Origin: CAYFJO01 sp964343305
GTDB lineage: Bacteria > Planctomycetota > Planctomycetia > Pirellulales > Pirellulaceae
Length of the DNA: 34,884 nucleotides
Reading direction: 5' to 3'
Assembly (NCBI GenBank): GCA_964343305.1
Contig: CAYFJO010000066.1
Span: 1-34,884, forward strand
Below the pieces are notes generated by a model. It did not search any database. It saw only the letters and a program-made list of their open reading frames with translations, and had not been told where the DNA came from. The translations under genes were made by a program, and so were the position numbers. Below, piece by piece: positions 7,138 through 14,632 of this stretch; the stretch's first letter is position 1; each line of letters begins with the position of its first letter.

Positions 7138-8613
7138 ATGCGGAGTTTGAATTCGAAACTCATCGCGGGACTAATTTTGCTAGTTGTCAACAGTGCATTC
7201 GCGCAAGGAGACGCCATTCCCTGGGCGGCGAATCTTGAACAAGCAAGGTCACAAGCCGCTCAAAGCGGCAAGCTTGTGTTGGTCCACTTTTGGTCAACCA
7301 CCTGCGCCCCATGCCTGGCATTGGATAAGTATGTGTTCAAGAACTCGGACGTGGGTGAAGCGGTCGCCGCGAAATACATTCCCGTCAAAGTGAATGTCAC
7401 TGAGCGTCCCGACTTGGCACGGCAGTTTGACGTTCAAAGAATTCCGACCGATGTGATCCTGACGGGAAGCGGAAAAGAATTGGAGCGGCGTCAAAGTCCC
7501 GGCAGCGTCAGCGGCTACATCCAAATGGTGAACAACGCTGCACAGCGTGCAAACTTCGGCCAGAATCCAAATCAACAGCTTGCCCAGCATGTACGCGAAC
7601 AAAACCAGCGAACGTCAGCGGAGCAATTCGGCGTCCGGCAATCTCAATTTCAGCAGCCTTCCTCGTCGAACGGATTTGACACGCGCTCAAACGGCCAGTC
7701 CCAAACTCGTGGTAATACGTTTGATACCGGAAATGGTTTCGATGCGCAAACGCCTTCTGCCAGAACAGCGGCGAAGAATCCCTGGGAAGGCTATGGTTCC
7801 GGCGGCCAGGCGAATTACGGCAATGCGCCACCCGCCAACACGACACGACCAACCACAAATCATCCAGGCTTCTCAAATCAACCACCATCAAACACAGCCC
7901 AACAAAACCGCTCCCAAATCATTTACAACAATCAGTACAACAACCGCAACGCACCAGGCGACGTTCGCAGCAGCGGACCAACCACGCCATCCGGCGGGTT
8001 CGGAACCTCAAATACGTCCCCTTTCGCGGGTGGACCTTCGCAACCGACACAAAATCCTCGCGCCTCTTACCCCCCCGCAGCTCAACAAAATCAATTCAAT
8101 CAGTCACCGTCGTTCAACCCAAATCCGGCGCCTTCAACATCGGTGGCCCCGGGACGAGGGCCGGGAGGCGTGACCGTCATCCCACCACGCAGAGATCCGC
8201 CCCGAAAACCAATCGCGCCCAAAAAACCCACGTTGGGACTCGAAGGCTATTGCCCCGTTTCACTGTTGGAATCGCGTGACCCTCGACAGGCGTGGCGAAA
8301 AGGCGACCCTCGCTTTGGTGCCATTCACCGAGGAAAACTGTATTTGTTCGCCGGCCAGCAACTCCAGCAGAAATTCCTCGCCAGCCCAGATCGTTACTCG
8401 CCTGCCTTGTCCTGCTACGATCCGGTTCGCTTTGTTGAGAACAGCGAACTCATCGAAGGCCAGCGACGGCACGGAGTTTCCTATCGTGGGCAAGTGTTCC
8501 TGTTCTCCGACGAAGGGTCGTTGAAAACTTTCTGGCAAAACCCATCTCGCTACTCCACGATCGTTCGTCAGGCCATGAATGGACAGAACGGCGGTGGGTC
8601 TATTCGCCGTTAA
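7138..8613 (+). CDS. Secreted thioredoxin-like protein with two C-terminal YHS-like repeats
   Basis: 491-residue exported protein in three parts. A signal peptide (1-22, ending NSAFA) is followed by a thioredoxin fold of the DUF255/thioredoxin_7 kind, with redox motif CAPC at 56-59 and the cis-proline segment VQRIPTDVIL. A low-complexity linker rich in Asn, Gln, Pro, Ser and Thr runs from about 140 to 365. The last 115 residues contain two similar units. The first begins YCPVSLLES and contains GKLYLFAGQQ and PDRYSP; the second begins CYDPVRFVE and contains GQVFLFSDE and NPSRYS. This pattern resembles the metal-binding YHS domain. A role in periplasmic thiol or metal handling is plausible but not shown. 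A pronounced change to N/Q/P-rich codons marks the linker. Confidence 0.75.
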   Translation: MRSLNSKLIAGLILLVVNSAFAQGDAIPWAANLEQARSQAAQSGKLVLVHFWSTTCAPCLALDKYVFKNSDVGEAVAAKYIPVKVNVTERPDLARQFDVQRIPTDVILTGSGKELERRQSPGSVSGYIQMVNNAAQRANFGQNPNQQLAQHVREQNQRTSAEQFGVRQSQFQQPSSSNGFDTRSNGQSQTRGNTFDTGNGFDAQTPSARTAAKNPWEGYGSGGQANYGNAPPANTTRPTTNHPGFSNQPPSNTAQQNRSQIIYNNQYNNRNAPGDVRSSGPTTPSGGFGTSNTSPFAGGPSQPTQNPRASYPPAAQQNQFNQSPSFNPNPAPSTSVAPGRGPGGVTVIPPRRDPPRKPIAPKKPTLGLEGYCPVSLLESRDPRQAWRKGDPRFGAIHRGKLYLFAGQQLQQKFLASPDRYSPALSCYDPVRFVENSELIEGQRRHGVSYRGQVFLFSDEGSLKTFWQNPSRYSTIVRQAMNGQNGGGSIRR

Positions 8614-8640
8614 GTCGGCGGGCGGGAAAGAATCTACGAA

Positions 8641-8693
8641 GTAGGACCGTTTTTCAAACCGTCCCTGACGGATTGGAAATCCGTCCTGCAGTA
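8641..8693. repeat. Palindromic intergenic repeat, GTAGGACGG family, copy 1
   Basis: Two adjacent hairpins: GACCGTTTTTCAAACCGTC-type and GACGGATTGGAAATCCGTC-type, framed by GTAGGA and TCCTGC. Very similar elements occur at 10800-10868 and 25553-25600, so this is a dispersed family. It lies just after the thioredoxin-like gene and before the BMC regulator gene. Confidence 0.8.
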
Positions 8694-8862
8694 TGTTTTC
8701 AACCCCCGATCGCCTTAATGACTGGCGAAATCGAAAACTTCTTCGGAACCATGCGCTTCATTGGAGCCGTCGCAACCATTCCGACAGCAACGGTTTGCGC
8801 AAAAACCTTCTCATAATGAAATAGTTAAACAGCACTTTTCGATTGAAATTGGCAGAAATTTG

Positions 8863-8902
8863 TCATTTAAATGATTGCATTATGCTCATCTTTTGCCATA
8901 AT
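8863..8902 (+). promoter_or_regulatory. Candidate promoter and operator for the BMC operon
   Basis: A perfect 12-bp palindrome TCATTTAAATGA (8863-8874) abuts a possible sigma-70 promoter, TTGCAT (8875-8880), a 16-base spacer and CATAAT (8897-8902). GCATTATGC inside the spacer region is a second small palindrome. This lies 54 bases upstream of the DeoR-type regulator start, in an AT-rich patch unlike its surroundings. An operator for autoregulation by that DeoR protein is the natural reading, but nothing confirms it here. Confidence 0.4.
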
Positions 8903-8955
8903 CACACACTGAGCTAGTCATTTCGCCGCTAGGCGTTCCTGTGTGAGTTTTGGCC

Positions 8956-9729
8956 ATGCCAGTGGAACAGCGCCGCACGAAGCTTCTCGAACTCGTGCGA
9001 CAACGCGGATTTGCCACGTTACCGGCCCTGGCTGGCGAATTGGCCGTCTCCGAGTCAACCGTACGCCGGGACTTGGATCATTTGGAAGAAAACGGTGAAG
9101 CCAAGAGAACGCATGGCGGCGTCTTCTACACCGGACCGTCCCCTAAACTGCCTCACTTTGACACGCGACAAGCGAGCCAATGGGGAAAGAAACGGCTCAT
9201 CGCTGAAAAAGCGAGCGAGTTAATCGAAGACGGCGACACGATAGCTCTGGATGGCGGAAGCACAACCTACGAGTTAGCCCAACGGCTGCTTGGCAAAGCA
9301 GTGCAAGTGGTGACCAACTCGCTGCCCGTCGCCAACTTGTTTACTTCCAGCGACTCGGCCGACTTGGTGATCGTTGGCGGATATGTTCACACGCGGACAG
9401 GTGTTTCGCTCGGACCGTATGCCAACGAAATGCTGTCGGACTTGAATGTGCGTCGCGCGGTGCTCAGTGTCGCGGGAATTCACGACGACGGCTACTACAA
9501 CAGCAACCTGCTGCTGGTCGAAACCGAACGAGCGATGATGAAGGCGGCGGACGAGGTGATTGTTGTCGCGGACAGCACGAAGTTAGGACGAAAAAGTTTG
9601 GCCCGCCTGTGCGAACTGGGCGAGATTGACGCGTTGGTTATTGACCATGAAATCAGTGAGGACTGGCGAAGCAAATTGATCGCCGCGGGCGTGCGGCTCG
9701 TCATCGCCGGCGACACGGACAACGGATAG
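8956..9729 (+). CDS. DeoR-family regulator of the BMC operon
   Basis: DeoR/GlpR-type regulator of 257 residues. The N-terminal winged helix-turn-helix has RRTKLLELVRQRGFATL and recognition helix SESTVRRDLDHLEENG (about 33-48), followed by the typical RTHGG turn. The DeoR C-terminal sensor domain, a ribose-isomerase-like fold that binds sugar phosphates, shows DGDTIALDGGSTTYELA, VVTNSLPVAN and VVADSTKLGRKS. It is the first gene of the operon, only 11 bases before pduL, and PV-type BMC loci usually start with such a regulator. The ligand is inferred to be a fucose- or rhamnose-derived phosphate that relieves repression. ATG 8956 is used; the frame upstream offers only TTG 8950. Confidence 0.9.
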   Translation: MPVEQRRTKLLELVRQRGFATLPALAGELAVSESTVRRDLDHLEENGEAKRTHGGVFYTGPSPKLPHFDTRQASQWGKKRLIAEKASELIEDGDTIALDGGSTTYELAQRLLGKAVQVVTNSLPVANLFTSSDSADLVIVGGYVHTRTGVSLGPYANEMLSDLNVRRAVLSVAGIHDDGYYNSNLLLVETERAMMKAADEVIVVADSTKLGRKSLARLCELGEIDALVIDHEISEDWRSKLIAAGVRLVIAGDTDNG

Positions 9730-9740
9730 CAAAAACACCA

Positions 9741-10445
9741 ATGAGTACAGCAACCCTCGACCGAAATCTTGTTGAACAAATCGTGAGGCAGATTGTTTTA
9801 CAGCAATCTTCTAGCTCGAACCGAAATTCTTCGGATGAACAGCAGGAATTAGTGGTTAGCATTTCGGCTCGTCATTGTCATTTGACCGATGAACACGTCG
9901 AAGTCCTGTTTGGATCAGGCAGCATGCTCACACCTATGCGAGATTTATACCAGGATGGGTTTTATGCCGCCGAACAAACGGTGATGGTCGTTGGACCGCG
10001 GAAACGCATGTTGCCCAATGTCCGCGTGCTGGGGCCCACACGTCCTCACAGCCAGGTTGAGCTGGCATTTACAGACACAATCTCGTTAGGAATCGATGCG
10101 CCCGTTCGGCACAGCGGCAAAGTCGACGGAACGCCAGGCTGCGTTCTCGTCGGTCCGAAAGGTGTTGTGGAACTTGACGAAGGCGTCATTCGGGCGGCCC
10201 GGCATGTCCACATGAATTTTGGGGACGCGGAGAAATATGGCGTGAGAAACGGCGACCTAATGAAGCTTAGAATCGAATCGCCGCTGTGCACCACGGTGAT
10301 GGAAGACATGCTGGTCCGAGCAGACGCGACGAGCAAACTGGAAGTGCACATTGACACAGATGAAGGAAACGCCGTGTATTTGGACGGCGCGACGAAAGTT
10401 GAATTGCAGAAGCAAGGTAATGGTTGTTCGTGTAATGGTCACTAA
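9741..10445 (+). CDS. pduL: Phosphate acyltransferase PduL, microcompartment type
   Basis: PduL-type phosphotransacylase, 234 residues, converting acyl-CoA (here presumably lactyl- or propionyl-CoA) plus phosphate to acyl-phosphate and regenerating CoA inside the shell. The two beta-barrel domains each give histidines for the dinuclear zinc site: ARHCHL (His45, His47) and ARHVHM (His155, His157). The conserved GPTRPHSQVE and SGKVDGTPG segments are present. Residues 6-21 (LDRNLVEQIVRQIVLQ) form an amphipathic helix followed by a Ser/Asn-rich linker, the layout of an N-terminal encapsulation peptide. The tail ends with an unusual GCSCNGH. It is followed by a BMC-H gene. Confidence 0.95.
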   Translation: MSTATLDRNLVEQIVRQIVLQQSSSSNRNSSDEQQELVVSISARHCHLTDEHVEVLFGSGSMLTPMRDLYQDGFYAAEQTVMVVGPRKRMLPNVRVLGPTRPHSQVELAFTDTISLGIDAPVRHSGKVDGTPGCVLVGPKGVVELDEGVIRAARHVHMNFGDAEKYGVRNGDLMKLRIESPLCTTVMEDMLVRADATSKLEVHIDTDEGNAVYLDGATKVELQKQGNGCSCNGH

Positions 10446-10492
10446 AGATGAGTGGCCGATCGCAAATTCTTTTTGATTTTGGAGACCCACAG

Positions 10493-10792
10493 ATGGCAAA
10501 GATCCAGGAAGCGTTGGGGATGATCGAGTGCAAAGGCTATATCGCCTTGGTCGAAGCAACCGACGCGATGTTGAAAGCTGCGAACGTGAATTTCATGGGT
10601 TGGGACAAGGTCGGCAGCGGGCTTGTATCGACCTTCGTGACGGGCGACGTGGCTGCGGTGAAAGCCGCAACTGACGCCGGTGCGGCCGCCGCCGGACGCG
10701 TTGGCGAAGTCATGAGTGTCCAGGTCATACCACGACCTCACGACGATCTGGCAACGGTTTTGCCGAAGGCCAAAAAGCCAACCGCGAAATAG
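10493..10792 (+). CDS. pvmD: BMC-H hexameric shell protein 1
   Basis: Single Pfam00936-type BMC domain protein of 99 residues that would form hexagonal tiles of the shell facets. It shows the typical EALGMIECKGYIALVEATDAM opening, GSGLVSTFVTGDVAAVKAA and the VIPRPHDDL end. The pore-lining segment between these strands is best read as VGSG, so a small polar pore is expected. ATG 10493 has GGAG eight bases upstream; the open frame back to 10448 is not needed. A short Lys-rich tail (KAKKPTAK) follows the domain. The symbol follows gene order in the described PV locus. The next BMC-H gene is separated from it by a palindromic repeat. Confidence 0.95.
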   Translation: MAKIQEALGMIECKGYIALVEATDAMLKAANVNFMGWDKVGSGLVSTFVTGDVAAVKAATDAGAAAAGRVGEVMSVQVIPRPHDDLATVLPKAKKPTAK

Positions 10793-10799
10793 CCTCGCC

Positions 10800-10868
10800 G
10801 TAGGACGGATTGCTAATCCGTCCGGTTGATAAATTTAACGATGGACGGATTGGCAATCCATCCTGCAG
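10800..10868. repeat. Palindromic intergenic repeat, GTAGGACGG family, copy 2
   Basis: Two hairpins, each built on GGACGGATT and AATCCGTCC-type arms (the second slightly diverged to AATCCATCC), joined by an AT-rich linker. It fills almost the whole gap between the two BMC-H genes and ends with the same TCCTGCAG as the copy at 8641-8693. As RNA it would fold into two stable stems and could pause polymerase, block exonucleases or shift pvmD/pvmE stoichiometry. Confidence 0.85.
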
Positions 10869-10884
10869 AAATAGGAAACACAAA

Positions 10885-11151
10885 ATGGAAAGCGCAATTG
10901 GATTGGTTGAAACAAGGGGTTTGATCGGCTTGGTCGAAGCCACGGATGCGATGGCCAAGGCGGCCAACGTCAAGATTGTCAAACGCCAGGACATCGGTGG
11001 TGGGCTTGTCACGACCATTGTCAGTGGCGACGTCGGCAGCGTACGAGCCGCCGTGGAAGCGGGCGCTAACGCCGCAACACAAGTCGGCGAACTGGTTGGC
11101 AGCCACATCATTCCACGACCCGCCGATGGTTTGATCGACGCGTTTGGGTAA
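10885..11151 (+). CDS. pvmE: BMC-H hexameric shell protein 2
   Basis: Second BMC-H shell protein, 88 residues, without a tail beyond the domain. It opens ESAIGLVETRGLIGLVEATD, the pore region reads IGGGLVTTIVSGDVGSVRAA, and it ends HIIPRPADGLIDAFG. It is close to the first copy but lacks its Lys-rich tail and has an EAGANAATQVGEL helix. The two probably mix in facets, as PV shells are known to use two BMC-H types and no trimer. ATG 10885 is preceded by AGGA at suitable distance; the open frame further back runs through the repeat and is not used. Confidence 0.95.
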   Translation: MESAIGLVETRGLIGLVEATDAMAKAANVKIVKRQDIGGGLVTTIVSGDVGSVRAAVEAGANAATQVGELVGSHIIPRPADGLIDAFG

Positions 11152-11156
11152 TTGAC

Positions 11157-11215
11157 GTAGCACGCGCAGCTTGCGTGTTTGCTGCTGTGTTCACAAGCTG
11201 GCAGCTTGTGGCTAC
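11157..11215. repeat. Two-hairpin intergenic repeat, GTAGC...GCTAC family
   Basis: Outer arms GTAGC (11157-11161) and GCTAC (11211-11215) enclose two inner hairpins: CACGC...GCGTG around GCAGCTT, and CACAAGCT-GGC-AGCTTGTG, a perfect 8-bp stem. The whole can form a three-way junction in RNA or a cruciform in DNA. It begins six bases after the pvmE stop and ends just before the SD of the kinase gene, so it occupies essentially all of this gap. Confidence 0.75.
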
Positions 11216-11227
11216 GGAGAGCAGATC

Positions 11228-12412
11228 ATGAAAATCCTCGTTGCGAATCTTGGTTCGACAAGCTTCAAGTACCGCCTGTTCGACATGTCGGACGAGCGAC
11301 AACTGGCGCGCGGCGGGATCGAACGGATCGGTGCCGAAGAGAGCCAGTGCTTTGTTGAAATCGGAGACCGGCGTCGCGAGCTAACAGCCAAAGTGCCCGA
11401 CCATGCGGTGGCTGTGAGGCAATGCCTCGGCCAGTTGACCGATCCGGAAAGCGGATGCTTGACGGATGCGGCCGAGGTCAAAGCGATCGGCTTTAAAGCC
11501 GTTCATGGCGGGCGAGTCAGCGGTGTTCAGCGTGTCAATCACGATGTTCTGGCCGCGATGGAAGAAATGAATCAGGTTGCTCCGGCTCACAATCCGCCGT
11601 ATATCAACGCGATGCGATTGCTGGCCGAGAAGCTGCCGGATATCCCACTCGTCGCCGCGTTCGAAACAGGTTTTCATGCGACGGTTGCCGATCACTTGCA
11701 GTACTACGCGATTCCTCTGGATTGGTCGAACGACTTGCACATCCGCCGTTGGGGATTCCACGGCGCGAGTCATCGATACATCGCTGGCCGCACGGCCGAG
11801 CTGCTTGGTCGCGAAGATGCACGAGTGATTTCGTGTCATTTGGGCGGCTCGAGCAGCCTGTGTGCGATTCGCGGTCGAACGAGTGTCGCAACGTCCATGG
11901 GAATGAGCCCGCAAACGGGTTTGCCGCACAACAATCGTGTCGGCGATTTTGATCCGTTTGCGCTGCCGCTCGTTATGGAATCGACCGGCAAGTCGCTCGA
12001 CGAAGTGCTCGACGCATTGGCGAACCAATCAGGTTTGCTGGGCTTGAGCGGAGTGAGCGGCGACGTCCGCGACCTCGAACAGGCCGCGGCCGACGGAAAT
12101 GAACGAGCCAAGTTGGCGCTCGACATGTTCACTTCCGAAATCCGGCGCTACGTCGGTGGGTTGCTCGTCGAACTCGGCGGCGCGGACGCAATCGTGTTCA
12201 CCGGCGGAATTGGCGAAAACGGCGTGAACGTTCGATCGGCCGTTTGCCATAACCTCGGCGAGTTGGGAATCGTCCTCGACGACAACCTCAACGCGTCAGC
12301 AAAAGGCGAATCGCAGATTAACGACGCCAGCAGCCGAACGCAGATTTGGGTCGTGCCCACAAACGAAGAAATTGTGGTCGCCCGACAAGCGAAAGAACTA
12401 ATCGAAAGCTAG
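11228..12412 (+). CDS. ackA: Acetate/propionate kinase family protein of the BMC
   Basis: ASKHA-fold carboxylate kinase, 394 residues, making ATP from the acyl-phosphate released by PduL; it probably acts outside the shell, as it has no clear targeting helix. Motifs: NLGSTSFKYRLFD (7-19), VHGGRVSG (92-99), APAHNPP (118-124), RRWGFHGASHRY (173-184, His178), SCHLGGSSSL, ATSMG, and a C-terminal PTNEE glutamate. Arg237 sits in NNRVGDFDP, where ordinary acetate kinases read GTRSGDxDP. The catalytic Asp of the FDTAFH motif (Asp148 in Methanosarcina) is Glu146 here (FETGFH). The substrate may be lactyl- rather than acetyl-phosphate. ATG 11228 follows GGAGA; earlier in-frame codons lie in the repeat. 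Confidence 0.92.
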   Translation: MKILVANLGSTSFKYRLFDMSDERQLARGGIERIGAEESQCFVEIGDRRRELTAKVPDHAVAVRQCLGQLTDPESGCLTDAAEVKAIGFKAVHGGRVSGVQRVNHDVLAAMEEMNQVAPAHNPPYINAMRLLAEKLPDIPLVAAFETGFHATVADHLQYYAIPLDWSNDLHIRRWGFHGASHRYIAGRTAELLGREDARVISCHLGGSSSLCAIRGRTSVATSMGMSPQTGLPHNNRVGDFDPFALPLVMESTGKSLDEVLDALANQSGLLGLSGVSGDVRDLEQAAADGNERAKLALDMFTSEIRRYVGGLLVELGGADAIVFTGGIGENGVNVRSAVCHNLGELGIVLDDNLNASAKGESQINDASSRTQIWVVPTNEEIVVARQAKELIES

Positions 12413-12417
12413 ATACT

Positions 12418-12483
12418 AGTCACTGGTCATTTGTCACTTGCGATGTACACCCCAATGACAATGGACAAATGACAGAGGACCAA
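12418..12483. repeat. CAAATGACA-family intergenic repeat, copy 1
   Basis: AT-rich imperfect inverted repeat with GGTCATTTGTCA on the left and GGACAAATGACA on the right, filling the gap between the kinase gene and the first BMC-P gene. Its right end, GACAGAGGACCA, includes the AGAGGA that acts as the apparent SD for ATG 12486. Related sequence occurs at 14258-14370, 15176-15207 and 30140-30188. Confidence 0.7.
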
Positions 12484-12485
12484 AA

Positions 12486-12800
12486 ATGTTTGTCGCCAAG
12501 GTAACAGGTTCCGTCGTCTCGACGCAAAAAGTTGGTGCTATGACTGGCCACAAACTGATGGTCGTCGAACCGTATCGACTGGAGCCGAAAAAACGCGGGT
12601 CGCTGGAAACAACCGGTCGCACATTTGTGGCCGTCGACCTGCTGGGCGCGGGCGTTGGCGACTATGTGTTGATCACGCAAGGTTCGAGTGCCAGGCTCAC
12701 ACCGGAAACCAGCAAGTTGCCGATCGACACGGTGATCATCGGAATCGTCGACCGCGTACATGTCGAACACGACTGCGTTTATTCACGCGAAGAAGAATAG
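12486..12800 (+). CDS. pvmH: BMC-P pentameric shell protein 1 (EutN/CcmL family)
   Basis: EutN/CcmL-type vertex protein of 104 residues, forming pentamers that cap the shell's corners. It has the family opening MFVAKVTGSVVSTQK, KLMVVEPYRL, the AVDLLGAGVGDYVLITQGSSAR strand-turn-strand and a final VIIGIVDRV strand. A tail (HVEHDCVYSREEE) extends slightly beyond the usual end. This is the most canonical of the three BMC-P proteins here. Its gene lies 20 bases before the aldehyde dehydrogenase gene. The symbol follows the order of the described PV locus. Confidence 0.95.
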   Translation: MFVAKVTGSVVSTQKVGAMTGHKLMVVEPYRLEPKKRGSLETTGRTFVAVDLLGAGVGDYVLITQGSSARLTPETSKLPIDTVIIGIVDRVHVEHDCVYSREEE

Positions 12801-12820
12801 CTACGAAAGACAATAGAATC

Positions 12821-14248
12821 ATGCAAATCAATGAATCCTTGATCCGCAACGTTGTCGCACAAGTGCTGGCTGAGGTGGGGCCGCTTCCGGCGACCAATGG
12901 CAATTCGTTCTCCGGTCGTCACGGAGTTTTTGATGATGTTGACGAAGCGGTCGCTGCGGCCCACGTGGCATTTGAGCAATTGTCCGAGCGGCCAATGGAA
13001 GATCGTCGTCGTGCGATCGATCACATCCGTCGCATCTCGATCGATCAGTCGGTCGAACTGGGCACGATGGAAATGGAAGAGACGAAGATTGGCCGTCTGG
13101 AACACAAGATCAACAAGCTCGAAACACTTGGCAAACTCACGCCAGGCGTCGAGTTCATGAAAAGTGAAGTGTTTAGCGGCGACCGCGGTTTGGCCGTCAT
13201 TGAACATGCTCCGTTCGGAGTGATCGGAGCGATCACGCCCGTGACCCATTCGTTGCCGACCATTACGGGAAACGCGGTCAGCATGATCGCGGGCGGAAAC
13301 ACGCTGGTCGTCAATCCGCATCCAAGCGGCAAGCGAGTCGCGGCAGAGGGCGTGCGGCGATTTAACGAAGCGATTTCGAAAGACATCGGCATCGACAATC
13401 TGATCTGCATCATTCCAGAGCCGACATTGGAATCGGCTGCCGCAATCTTTGGCCATCGAGACATCGCGCTGATCTGCGTCACGGGTGGGCCGGCCGTCGC
13501 GCGAGCGGCACTCAATAGCGGCAAGCGAGCCGTTGTTGCTGGACCGGGCAATCCGCCAGTCGTCGTCGATGAAACGGCCGACTTCGATCGCGCCGCTCGC
13601 AGCATCATTCAAGGCGGAGCGTTCGACAACAATTTGCTGTGCATCGCTGAGAAAGAAGTGTTCGTCGTCAACGAGGTGTTCGACGCGATGATGGAAGCGA
13701 TGCGTCGCGCCGGAGCGGCTCAATTGAACGACCAACAAATTGCGAACTTGACGCGAAACGCCATCACGCAAGTCGGCGACGACAATCACGACGCTCCCGC
13801 GAAGGAGTTTCTCGGCCAAGACGCCGCGATTCTGGCCGAAGGTGCCGGCACCAGCGTTCCCAGTGGCACCGAGTTGCTGTTTGGCGAGACGGACGAATCG
13901 AACCCGTTTGTCCCCGTCGAACAAATGATGCCGTTCATCCCGTTCGTGCGATGCCGCGACGTCGACGAGGCGATCGCCAAAGCGAAACACTACGAACATG
14001 GATTCCGCCACACTGCGATCATCCATTCAAACAACGTCAAGAACATGACCAAGATGGGCCGGGCGTTGGACACGACTTTGTTCGTCAAAAACGGCCCCTG
14101 CATGGCGTCGTTGGGCCTGGGTGGCGAAGGATACTTGTCGTTCTCGATTGCTGGACCGACCGGCGAAGGTGTTACGACGCCGCTGACGTTCACCCGCGAG
14201 CGACGTTGTTCGATGATTGATGACCTGTGGATTTTGGGAAAAGGCTAG
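12821..14248 (+). CDS. CoA-acylating aldehyde dehydrogenase of the BMC
   Basis: EutE/PduP-type aldehyde dehydrogenase, 475 residues, oxidising the toxic aldehyde (lactaldehyde in the PV model) to acyl-CoA with NAD+ inside the compartment. Residues 2-19 (INESLIRNVVAQVLAEVG) form an N-terminal encapsulation helix, followed by a short linker. The core shows PFGVIGAITPVTHSLPT (131-147), NTLVVNPHPSGK, VTGGPAVARAAL, GPGNPPVVVDETAD and the catalytic Cys274 in DNNLLCIAEKEV. The C-terminal LGLGGEGYLSFSIAGPTGEG is typical of the acylating branch. It lies between two BMC-P genes. A long antisense frame on the other strand is a shadow. Confidence 0.95.
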   Translation: MQINESLIRNVVAQVLAEVGPLPATNGNSFSGRHGVFDDVDEAVAAAHVAFEQLSERPMEDRRRAIDHIRRISIDQSVELGTMEMEETKIGRLEHKINKLETLGKLTPGVEFMKSEVFSGDRGLAVIEHAPFGVIGAITPVTHSLPTITGNAVSMIAGGNTLVVNPHPSGKRVAAEGVRRFNEAISKDIGIDNLICIIPEPTLESAAAIFGHRDIALICVTGGPAVARAALNSGKRAVVAGPGNPPVVVDETADFDRAARSIIQGGAFDNNLLCIAEKEVFVVNEVFDAMMEAMRRAGAAQLNDQQIANLTRNAITQVGDDNHDAPAKEFLGQDAAILAEGAGTSVPSGTELLFGETDESNPFVPVEQMMPFIPFVRCRDVDEAIAKAKHYEHGFRHTAIIHSNNVKNMTKMGRALDTTLFVKNGPCMASLGLGGEGYLSFSIAGPTGEGVTTPLTFTRERRCSMIDDLWILGKG

Positions 14249-14257
14249 CGAAGAAAG

Positions 14258-14370
14258 GTCCAAATAACAAATGACAGATTCCAAACAAATTCCAAATGAC
14301 AAGCTCCAAAGTTTTGAATTTGGTGTTTGAGATTTGTTTGTTGTTTGTGTTTTGTAATTTGGAATTTGCC
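14258..14370. repeat. CAAATGACA/AATTCCAAA-family intergenic repeat, copy 2
   Basis: The largest copy, a 110-base imperfect palindrome: the left half is rich in CAAATGACA and ATTCCAAA units, the right half in their complements TTTGTTTG and TTTGGAATTTG. It takes up the whole gap between the aldehyde dehydrogenase gene and the next BMC-P gene, and its final TTGGAATTTGCC supplies the only SD-like GGA before ATG 14372. It is strongly AT-rich against flanking coding DNA. Confidence 0.75.
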
Positions 14371-14371
14371 A

Positions 14372-14632
14372 ATGCAATTGGCTCGAGTCATTGGAAACGC
14401 CACCGCCACGTTGAAGCACGATTCGATGAATGGTGCCAAGTTGCTGGTCGTCCTGCCGCTGATGGCGGATGGTGAGACGGCGGACGGCGGCCCATTGATC
14501 GCCGTCGACGGAGTTGGTGCTGGCCGAGGTGAAAAAGTAATCATTTCGAGCGACGGACGTTACTCGCGCGAGCTGCTGTCCGCCGACGCAACACCCGTTC
14601 GGTGGACCACGATTGGGATTGAAGACGAATGA
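14372..14632 (+). CDS. pvmK: BMC-P pentameric shell protein 2 (EutN/CcmL family)
   Basis: EutN/CcmL-type vertex protein, 86 residues, starting MQLARVIGNATATLKHDSMN. It has KLLVVLPLMAD, the AVDGVGAGRGEKVIISSDGRYSR turn and a C-terminal TTIGIEDE strand. ATG 14372 is chosen because the domain starts there; the open frame back to 14327 is repeat sequence. The stop overlaps the next start as ATGA (14629-14632), indicating translational coupling. Three BMC-P paralogues in one locus suggest mixed vertices or different vertex roles. Confidence 0.93.
   Translation: MQLARVIGNATATLKHDSMNGAKLLVVLPLMADGETADGGPLIAVDGVGAGRGEKVIISSDGRYSRELLSADATPVRWTTIGIEDE

Noticed and set aside
11381..12028. 215-codon minus-strand frame within the kinase gene
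   Set aside because: Antisense shadow of a well-supported acetate kinase-type gene.
12418..12483. CAAATGACA units considered as a CRISPR-like or tandem array
   Set aside because: Units are short, imperfect and arranged as inverted rather than regularly spaced direct repeats; no cas genes.
12779..14026. Long minus-strand frame (415 codons) opposite the aldehyde dehydrogenase gene
   Set aside because: Rich in His, Arg and Asp in the way antisense frames of GC-rich genes are; no domain; the + strand gene here is certain.
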